Assembly (NCBI GenBank): GCA_029567705.1
Contig: JAKPXC010000030.1
Location: 1 to 35,107, forward strand
Source: Candidatus Cloacimonadota bacterium
GTDB lineage: Bacteria; Cloacimonadota; Cloacimonadia; Cloacimonadales; Cloacimonadaceae
Length of the DNA stretch: 35,107 bases
Direction: 5' to 3'
Shown piece after piece: positions 28,301-35,107 of this stretch. The translations under genes were made by a program, and so were the position numbers. Under the pieces are notes generated by a model. It ran no database searches. It saw only the letters and a list, made by a program, of their open reading frames with translations, and had not been told where the DNA came from. Position 1 is the first letter of the stretch. Each line of letters starts with the position of its first letter.

Positions 28301-28497
28301 TCTTTGAGAGTACGCGCCATCACGTGATGGATACCCGGTTTGCCATTGGCTGTAGGCGGGCCTTCGTAGAAGACGAATTGGGGCTTTCCTTCCCGGATAG
28401 AGATACTTTTCCGGTCGAGAGCGTGCTTTTCCCAATAAGCACGGATCCGGGTTTCCAGATGGCCGGGGCTTTCTTTGAGGTCTATAAGCTTATACAT
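25366..28497 (-). CDS. ileS: Isoleucyl-tRNA synthetase
   Basis: HxGH-type signature [40 protein letters not shown]; editing-domain [23 protein letters not shown]. Confidence 0.97.
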   Translation of the reverse strand: [1043 protein letters not shown]

Positions 28498-28520
28498 TCC
28501 TAGTTATGTTTATCTCCAGA

Positions 28521-28880
28521 TCAGATTTTCTTGGCCCTGCCGGTACGCTTCATACCGGGTGCGTAGGTTTGTTTGGCGGTGGGCTTGGGCTTTTTCAGCT
28601 CGTGAAGGCTGTGCTTTTCGGGTTCGTGGCTTTCTTCCACTTCCTTTTCTTCAAAGAGCTCGGCAAAGTGTTCCTTGAGGTCTTCGTGTTGAGATACATA
28701 GGCCTTCCAATCGTCCATGGCCTTTTCCATATCAACGCACCGGGTACAGAGGACGAGGAGATTTTGCTCTGTGAGGCCGATCCAGCCACGGTCATAGCAT
28801 TCGTCACAGCTTTTCTTTTTACGGTTCTGCTGCGCAATTTGTTGCGCTGCTTCGAGATGATTATCAGCGAGTTTAAACAT
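28521..28880 (-). CDS. Small zinc-ribbon protein with basic C-terminus
   Basis: KSCDECYDRGWIGLTEQNLLVLCTRCVDM (two CxxC). RBS GGAG before ATG 28880. Confidence 0.7.
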   Translation of the reverse strand: MFKLADNHLEAAQQIAQQNRKKKSCDECYDRGWIGLTEQNLLVLCTRCVDMEKAMDDWKAYVSQHEDLKEHFAELFEEKEVEESHEPEKHSLHELKKPKPTAKQTYAPGMKRTGRAKKI

Positions 28881-28995
28881 GATATCTCCTTTTTGGCGGG
28901 TTATGCACCAGATGGTCAAGACAGCAAAAAGAGCGGTCTTTCACCGTTTATCTGAGCCATTGTTTTTACGGTGCTGTTTTTGTAAAACTCTTTTT

Positions 28996-29295
28996 TTAGC
29001 TCTTGCTCTTCCGTCCTCTGCCCGGTTTGGGAGCAGGCTCCGGGATTAGCTCTTCCGGGGCAGGCGGAGTCTCTGCTTCACCCGGGAAGGTGATTTCGTG
29101 ATTTACGACTGTTTTCTTAAGCTCAATTTTTACCACGGGTTCAAGACGATGTGTGACGATGTAGAGGCTCTTGGCCCTGGATAGGGCAAGCTTTTCCTCT
29201 GCCGTCATGGCTTCAATTTCGGAGAGATTGATGATGCGTTCGATCTTACCGGTGAGATTGTCCACGATCTGAACGAAGTTTTGTTTCTCTGCCAT
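28996..29295 (-). CDS. Hypothetical protein with basic C-terminal tail (RGRKSKS)
   Basis: Start ATG 29295 (MAEKQNFVQIVDN) preceded by GGAGG. The frame is open upstream to 29493. Confidence 0.65.
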   Translation of the reverse strand: MAEKQNFVQIVDNLTGKIERIINLSEIEAMTAEEKLALSRAKSLYIVTHRLEPVVKIELKKTVVNHEITFPGEAETPPAPEELIPEPAPKPGRGRKSKS

Positions 29296-29684
29296 GAAGA
29301 TAACCTCCATTATGTATTTTTCTGGGAATTTAGTAGTGATTTGCCGGACGAAATCCAGATACTCAGCACGATGCAGCCGGTGCCAGATCGGAAAGACCCG
29401 GCAACGCCTCAAACGTGGACACACAGCGCAAAGGGCAGGTTCTGGCTGCCGATGCTTGTATATCTCACAGCTAAGTAATCTCTTTTTCTTCATCTACAGC
29501 CAGTTTAGGCAAACCTGATAGCTGTCAAGCTCTTTGTGAACGACTTTAAGCCTGTATACAGCAAGCTCTTCAGGATTATTCAATCGTATATAAATCAAAA
29601 TAAAAATACTAAGCACTTGACAACATCGGAAGCCTGATAATAGTAGGGAACATAGCACACAATCAAGAAAAGAAGGAGAGAAAA

Positions 29685-30254
29685 ATGCAGAAAAGCATGA
29701 AGAGCTTAGTCTTTATCGCGCTGGCCGCCAGTCTGTTGCTTGCAGCCTGCGTACCGAACATTGTTCTACGTCCCAACACTCCGGATATCGTTGTGAACGT
29801 TCCGCAGGGAGCTGTTCCCGCAGTTACCGGTCCCACGCTCGGTGCCGATAACCACTTTATCCAGGCGGATGATTTCTTTGTGATGGAAGAGCCTCTTGGC
29901 TCAAACGTCTGGGTTTATGCCGCTGTCTCCAAAATGAGCACCGCTCCCAGCCAGGAAACCGATAATCAAGGTCAATTCCTCAGAGTTTTGGATGGTCAAT
30001 CTCTCTGGAGCAGACACTGGGCTTACACCCGCAAAGCCACTGCCGAAGATATTGCTCTGGGCAAACAAGTGATCTTCCTCGATGTAACCGGTGAAGGTGA
30101 TGTCTATCGCAGCCCCGAAAGCAATCAGGAAGCCCGTACCTCCTGGTGGCTCACCAGCCGTATCGTTGACCTCACAAATCTCTTCCGCGGTCAGGTGATG
30201 GTAGGCGGAGGCCTGAACGTGAAAACCGATGCTCTGCGCGTAATCGTAGAGTAG
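29685..30254 (+). CDS. Lipoprotein of unknown function
   Basis: Lipobox SLLLAACVPN. RBS AGGAGAG. TTGACA -35-like element at 29617. Confidence 0.8.
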   Translation: MQKSMKSLVFIALAASLLLAACVPNIVLRPNTPDIVVNVPQGAVPAVTGPTLGADNHFIQADDFFVMEEPLGSNVWVYAAVSKMSTAPSQETDNQGQFLRVLDGQSLWSRHWAYTRKATAEDIALGKQVIFLDVTGEGDVYRSPESNQEARTSWWLTSRIVDLTNLFRGQVMVGGGLNVKTDALRVIVE

Positions 30255-30274
30255 TTTTTTAGTTTAGTCAAAGA

Positions 30275-30303
30275 AGAGACGCTGTTATGGCGTCTCTTTT
30301 TTT
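30275..30303 (+). terminator. Intrinsic terminator
   Basis: AGAGACGC-TGTTATG-GCGTCTCT followed by TTTTTT. Confidence 0.95.
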
Positions 30304-30382
30304 GTGACGAATCAGGGAGTGACCAGAATCCGGAAAGTGGTAACAGATTCGAATAGCTCCGAATTCCGGCTGGAGGTTCTTC

Positions 30383-31408
30383 TTATACGCCGATATAGGC
30401 TTCCAGTAGCTTGAGGGTGTTATCCACTCCATCCCGGTGGGTGCGTTCATAGCCATGAGAGGCAAAGACGCCCGGGCCGATCAGGCCGTGACGAATGTCA
30501 TAACCTGCCCGCAGAGCGCCTTCCACGTCCGATCCGTAGTAAGGATAGATATCCACGGCGTAGTTCAATTTCTTCTCCTTGGCCAGGCGGATCAGCTCGG
30601 AAGTGAGTTCATATTCATATGGACCGCCGGAATCCTTGGCGCAAATGGAAACCTTGTATTCATCGGTCTCAAGGTCATCACCTACGGCACCCATATCCAC
30701 CGAAATCATCTCCACGGTATCTTCCGGGAAACCGGAGGCAGCACCATGCCCCACCTCTTCATAAGTGGTGAAAAGAATGGTGACCTTGCGGTTCAGCTTG
30801 AGGGCTCCGTCCCGCACCATGGCAGCTAGTCCCAGAAGCACACCGGCACTGGCTTTATCGTCCAGGTGACGGCTCTTGATGAAGCCGCTGGGGCTGTAGA
30901 CAGTGCGGGCATCCAAAGAGATAAAATTACCCACTTCTATACCCAGCTTGCGGGTGTCTTCAGCGGTCTTAACCACTTCATCGAGGATCACTTCCATGGA
31001 ACTGTCATCCCGTTTGCTGGAGCCTGAATCGCTGTAAACATGAGCAGCAGGATGGTTTATATAGACCGTTCCGGAATACTCCCGGCCGTCCCGGGTATGA
31101 ACAATCACATTCTCGTTTTCGATATTATTCTCGGGATATCCCCCAATCTTGGTGAAACGGAGGCGTCCGTTGGACTTGATGGCTCTCACCATAAGGCCGA
31201 GCGTATCCACATGGGCAGCCAGTACCAAGGGCTTGCCTTCTCCGCCCAGACAGGCACTCACAGAGCCTTTGTTTGATACTATTGGATCAAAACCCAGGCT
31301 GGTGATTTCCTTGCAGAGGTAGTCCCTGGCCTTGGCAGTGAAACCGGAAGGACTGGGGATACGGCAGAGATTAAGAATCTGTGAAATACTGTATTCTGTG
31401 TAGTTCAT
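30383..31408 (-). CDS. M42 family aminopeptidase
   Basis: LAAHVDTLGLMVRAIKSNGRLRF, SRHLDDKASAGVLLGL, LFTTYEEVGHGAASG, DIRHGLIGPGVFASHGYERTH. Confidence 0.93.
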   Translation of the reverse strand: MNYTEYSISQILNLCRIPSPSGFTAKARDYLCKEITSLGFDPIVSNKGSVSACLGGEGKPLVLAAHVDTLGLMVRAIKSNGRLRFTKIGGYPENNIENENVIVHTRDGREYSGTVYINHPAAHVYSDSGSSKRDDSSMEVILDEVVKTAEDTRKLGIEVGNFISLDARTVYSPSGFIKSRHLDDKASAGVLLGLAAMVRDGALKLNRKVTILFTTYEEVGHGAASGFPEDTVEMISVDMGAVGDDLETDEYKVSICAKDSGGPYEYELTSELIRLAKEKKLNYAVDIYPYYGSDVEGALRAGYDIRHGLIGPGVFASHGYERTHRDGVDNTLKLLEAYIGV

Positions 31409-31696
31409 GATAACTCCTTGAAAAATAGCTGTTATTCTTGTGAGTGAAGCTTTTGTGAGTCGCGGCTTTTGTCAACCTCCGATTCATCGGAAGGGGTGGA
31501 ATATCCCAAGGAATGCATTTGGATGATTTGTTCAATCCGTATTGTATTCTTGATTCAGCTGTTCCGGACTATCCAGTCATCTGCTCTCTAAAACTTCCCA
31601 TGCGCACAATCCGCTTGACAAATACCTGCCTCTTTACATAGATTGAAAAGACATGAAGATGGCTTAATGCGCATCTATCCTCTCCTTGGAGTAACG

Positions 31697-32629
31697 ATGA
31701 AGAAATATGGCCTAACAGCTCTTCTGCTTTTTATCTGTCTGCTGATGGCAGGGCAGACGGTAGAATCCGTGCGTGCCACAGATTCCGGAAAGCGCTCATC
31801 CCGGATAGTGATACAAGTCTCCGAAAGCGTTCAACCGGTGGTAAGCAGTTCCGGGACTAATCTCTATCTCCGCTTTCCGGGAGCCAGGCTGGGCACCCAA
31901 ACACCTCAATACAGACGCATGAGCCACATCATCGATACGATCAGCCTCTACGAGGATCAATCCGGCTCTGGAGTCACCATCCGCACAATGGGCAGCTACC
32001 AGGTGAGTCATCATCAGGAAGGCTCCAGGTTTATAGTAGAGATTGTCAATCCGGAAATCCCCGAAACGGCACAGAACACATCCTCCGAAGACGATGTAAA
32101 CAGGCCGGTGAGAAGGCGTTCTCCCCGCACCGGAGCGGAACTTCCCGGTTCCATCCAGCCGGACAGCACCGCATCTGCAGACAGTCTGAAAGCCACCTGC
32201 CTCTCAACGGAGCAACCCCAGCCAGCAAAGCCTGCCTGGACAGAAAGCCTGCGGGAAGCTATCGTGGCCAATTGCCTCCTGCTCCGTGTCCTGCTGGGTC
32301 TGGCACTGCTGATTCTGATTTTCGCATGGTACCGCCATTTTGCCTCCCGGCGTCCTCCACGCCAGAAGACTCCCAAGCTCCCCAAGGAAAAGCCTCTCAA
32401 AGAGCCCAGGATCAAGCCCGTAAAACCCCAGAAAGCTATCAAAGAAAAGAAAAAGCTGGATCTGGGACTGGATGGTGCTACTTTGATAATGGATTCAGAA
32501 ACTAAAATCCGCATGGTGACCAAGCTCCTGGAAGAAGGCTGGAACAGCCGTCAAATCGCCAGGGAAATGAAGATCTCCCTCAAAGAGATCGATGAGATTG
32601 TGAAGCGTGCCCAGTTAACGGATAATTGA
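31697..32629 (+). CDS. Membrane protein: AMIN-like periplasmic domain, TM, cytoplasmic HTH-like C-terminus
   Basis: Signal peptide MKKYGLTALLLFICLLMAGQ. AMIN-like beta domain SSRIVIQVSESVQPVVSSSGTNLYLRFPG. TM LLRVLLGLALLILIFAW. HTH-like KLLEEGWNSRQIAREMKISLKEIDEIVKRAQL. ATG 31697 behind GGAG. Confidence 0.75.
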   Translation: MKKYGLTALLLFICLLMAGQTVESVRATDSGKRSSRIVIQVSESVQPVVSSSGTNLYLRFPGARLGTQTPQYRRMSHIIDTISLYEDQSGSGVTIRTMGSYQVSHHQEGSRFIVEIVNPEIPETAQNTSSEDDVNRPVRRRSPRTGAELPGSIQPDSTASADSLKATCLSTEQPQPAKPAWTESLREAIVANCLLLRVLLGLALLILIFAWYRHFASRRPPRQKTPKLPKEKPLKEPRIKPVKPQKAIKEKKKLDLGLDGATLIMDSETKIRMVTKLLEEGWNSRQIAREMKISLKEIDEIVKRAQLTDN

Positions 32630-32630
32630 T

Positions 32631-34154
32631 TTGAGATACATAGACTTAAAACTCCTTGCTTTCCTCACTCTACTGACGGCTCTCAGCACCCTGAGCGCAG
32701 TGGCTTTATTGCCGGATTCCAGCTTCAATCCCAAGGTTCAAAGCCATGTCCCGCTCAACCTTCTGGAAGAAGAGCCTGAACCGTTTGACGCTATTCCTGA
32801 AGCAGATTCCACCCGTCTCACACCTCCCTTCCACAATTGGAACAGCTTCAAGGACTTGCTGGTGGAGGTCTTCCGTCTTCAACCAGCCAGAAAAAGCTTC
32901 CTGCGTTACAGCTACATCACCCCCAAGCTGCGTTACCACGGAGATTTTGGCCTCAGAGCCGGTTTGGATTACAATTCCAACCAAGACGACAACTTTCTCT
33001 TTATGTACAAAGGCTGGGACTACGCCGGCAAGTTGAACGACCGTTTATTCCTTGATTCCGCCTGGTGGAGCGGAGAGTTTTTCGGAGAGCAGGCCTTGGC
33101 AGCAGAAGACGAATTGGTCGATAGCTGGCATTCCATTCACGACGGCAGAATCTCGCTGGATAACGTTACCGGTGCGATCAGCTACCGGGATGAAGCGCTG
33201 AATCTCTCCGTGGGACGCTCCCGCTTTACGATTGGCAACAATATCTCCGGCAGCATTATACTCAGTGATGAAGTCAATGACTATGGCTATTTCCTGGCTG
33301 AAGGCAAGCTGGGAAGCTTCCGTTTCTCCCTGCTCAATGCCCGGTTGATGGCAGATTCTACTTACAGCGTCTATGCCGATCCGAGCCTGAACAGCAAAAA
33401 CTACCCGGATAAGTACCTTGCTCTGCATCAAGTCTCCTGGCAGATAGTACCCTCGCTGGAGTTCTATGCGGGAGAATCAATTGTCTACGGTAACCGGAAC
33501 TGGGATATCAACTACCTGCTGCCTCTGCATTTCTGGCGCGCCATCGAACACAATCTAAGCGATAGGGATAACGTCCTGATCTACGCCGGGGCCAACCTGC
33601 AGATCAATCCGGACTGGCTGTTGTATGGCCAACTGGCACTCGATGAATTCAGTTACGGCAAGATTCTCACCAATTGGTGGGGAAACAAGTATGCCATCAA
33701 ACTGGGTGGCAGCGGCAAGCTTCTGGAACTCCCCGGTGGCGATTCCCGCCTGGGACTGGAGCTCACTCTGGTGCGTCCCTGGACTTATACCCATTACTGG
33801 AATCACAATATGTATTCCACCGGGAGACGTCCCTTGGGCTATGCCAAAGGCTCGAATCTCATGGACGTCACGGCAGAGCTCTGTCTGCCGATACTACCTC
33901 ATCTGGAGCTGAACACTGCCCTATCCTACACTAAACAGGGCAGTTTTGGCAGTTCGTGGAACCAAAACTATATGGATGAATTTGCCGGCAATACGGAAGA
34001 CGCCACAGCAGAGTGGTTCCAGGGTGATATCGAAGAAGAGTGGAGCCTGGCATCCTCTCTGAAAGTAGATCTCCTTGCACATCACAGTTTACTGGCCGGG
34101 ATTCAGGTAGCGGATGATACCCGGTTCAACCTTTCCTGGCAGATAAGGTATTAG
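32631..34154 (+). CDS. Putative outer-membrane beta-barrel protein
   Basis: Signal peptide, alternating amphipathic strands with aromatic residues, terminal FNLSWQIRY ending in an aromatic residue. The track start is TTG. Confidence 0.6.
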   Translation: MRYIDLKLLAFLTLLTALSTLSAVALLPDSSFNPKVQSHVPLNLLEEEPEPFDAIPEADSTRLTPPFHNWNSFKDLLVEVFRLQPARKSFLRYSYITPKLRYHGDFGLRAGLDYNSNQDDNFLFMYKGWDYAGKLNDRLFLDSAWWSGEFFGEQALAAEDELVDSWHSIHDGRISLDNVTGAISYRDEALNLSVGRSRFTIGNNISGSIILSDEVNDYGYFLAEGKLGSFRFSLLNARLMADSTYSVYADPSLNSKNYPDKYLALHQVSWQIVPSLEFYAGESIVYGNRNWDINYLLPLHFWRAIEHNLSDRDNVLIYAGANLQINPDWLLYGQLALDEFSYGKILTNWWGNKYAIKLGGSGKLLELPGGDSRLGLELTLVRPWTYTHYWNHNMYSTGRRPLGYAKGSNLMDVTAELCLPILPHLELNTALSYTKQGSFGSSWNQNYMDEFAGNTEDATAEWFQGDIEEEWSLASSLKVDLLAHHSLLAGIQVADDTRFNLSWQIRY

Positions 34155-34157
34155 ATT

Positions 34158-34565
34158 ATGATAGACAGAATGGAATTCCCCAGACGCTATAAACTTAAAG
34201 ACAGCATGATAATCTTGGTGATGCTGGCGCTGCTCTTCGGAGTTTGGCTGAACAACAACACTCAAAAGAGAATTCTGCGCAAAGTGTTAATCTCCGAGAT
34301 AACTATCGTGGATTACAGCTCTCAACATGTTGAGATCAGTTACAAGGTGGAGAACAAGCTGCAGAAGGATCTGGAGCTGCGACTGCTGGCAAAAGTTTTT
34401 GACGCCAAAGGGGCAGAACTGGCCAGCGCTATGTATACGATGGAGATCGGAGCTTCACAGACCTTGCACTACAGCAAGATCTTCGACACTCTGAACCGGG
34501 CTCTGGCCGAGGGTGAAGCTCCCGCCAAGGCAGTGGTAAGTATTTACCCAAGGAAAGCAATATAG
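34158..34565 (+). CDS. Membrane-anchored hypothetical protein
   Basis: Single N-terminal TM (SMIILVMLALLFGVWL) followed by a beta-rich domain. Confidence 0.65.
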   Translation: MIDRMEFPRRYKLKDSMIILVMLALLFGVWLNNNTQKRILRKVLISEITIVDYSSQHVEISYKVENKLQKDLELRLLAKVFDAKGAELASAMYTMEIGASQTLHYSKIFDTLNRALAEGEAPAKAVVSIYPRKAI

Positions 34566-34577
34566 AGAGGTAGTATC

Positions 34578-35099
34578 ATGCGTCTTTGCGCTATACTTGT
34601 TCTGATAATACTGGGTGCATGCTCGGCCACACCCAGCAATCTGAGAACCGTTGATTCGGTCGATCTGAACAGATACCTGGGCAAATGGTATCAATTTGCC
34701 TACATTCCCAGCAGTTTCCAACCCCTGGAAGGAGCCCTCAGCACTGCAGAATACAGTTTACTGCCAAACGGAAAGATCTCTGTGGTCAATACCACTTATG
34801 AAGATTGGACGGGCACCCAGGTCCGCAAGGTTGCCAAAGCCAAAGCTTGGGTGGTCGATCCCAGCAACTCCAAGCTCAAAGTGCGTTTCTTCTGGCCTTT
34901 CACCGGTAACTATTGGATCATAGACCTCGATCACGAGAACTACAGCTATGCCGTGGTGGGTGAACCCGGCCTGAAATATGTCTGGATCCTGAGCCGCAGC
35001 CCTCTGATCTCACCTGAACTCTTTGAACAGCTAAAAACAAGGCTGGTCTCACAGGGTTATGACCTATCCAAGCTGGTGGAAACCCATCCGCCCAGGTAG
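34578..35099 (+). CDS. blc: Outer-membrane lipoprotein, lipocalin (Blc-type)
   Basis: Lipobox ILGACSA. Lipocalin signature LNRYLGKWYQFAYIPSSFQ; VRFFWPFTGNYWIIDLDHENYSYAVVGEPGLKYVWILSR. Confidence 0.92.
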   Translation: MRLCAILVLIILGACSATPSNLRTVDSVDLNRYLGKWYQFAYIPSSFQPLEGALSTAEYSLLPNGKISVVNTTYEDWTGTQVRKVAKAKAWVVDPSNSKLKVRFFWPFTGNYWIIDLDHENYSYAVVGEPGLKYVWILSRSPLISPELFEQLKTRLVSQGYDLSKLVETHPPR

Positions 35100-35107
35100 C
35101 AACTGCG

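Overview
The window is mostly a dense, ordinary-looking chromosomal stretch. The gene content and FlgD-like/type IX-style C-terminal domains suggest a Cloacimonetes-like or related anaerobe, but that is inference. Recognisable genes include a MscS channel, a rubrerythrin-like protein, a lytic transglycosylase, FolC, OvoA, an MrfA-like DEAD/DEAH helicase, an M50-like protease, IleS, an M42 peptidase and a Blc-type lipocalin. It is interrupted by an AT-richer two-gene island at about 9.5-15.5 kb. That island encodes a beta-propeller-like/Hsp70-actin ATPase fusion, translationally coupled by a GTGA overlap to a RapA/SNF2-type helicase, and is bracketed by an 18-bp direct repeat. This is the best candidate for an undescribed (possibly defence) system. 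Other leading observations: (i) two compound inverted-repeat elements with the same A-B-palindrome-B'-A' geometry but different, covarying hairpin sequences; (ii) a compact three-way-junction RNA candidate with a possible pseudoknot at 15458-15537; (iii) a probable ATC start codon that would add a missed N-terminal zinc ribbon to a pseudokinase-FGE protein; (iv) an HNH domain embedded in the MrfA-like helicase; (v) OvoA in a possibly anaerobic lineage. All calls are by eye; no searches or folding programs were run.
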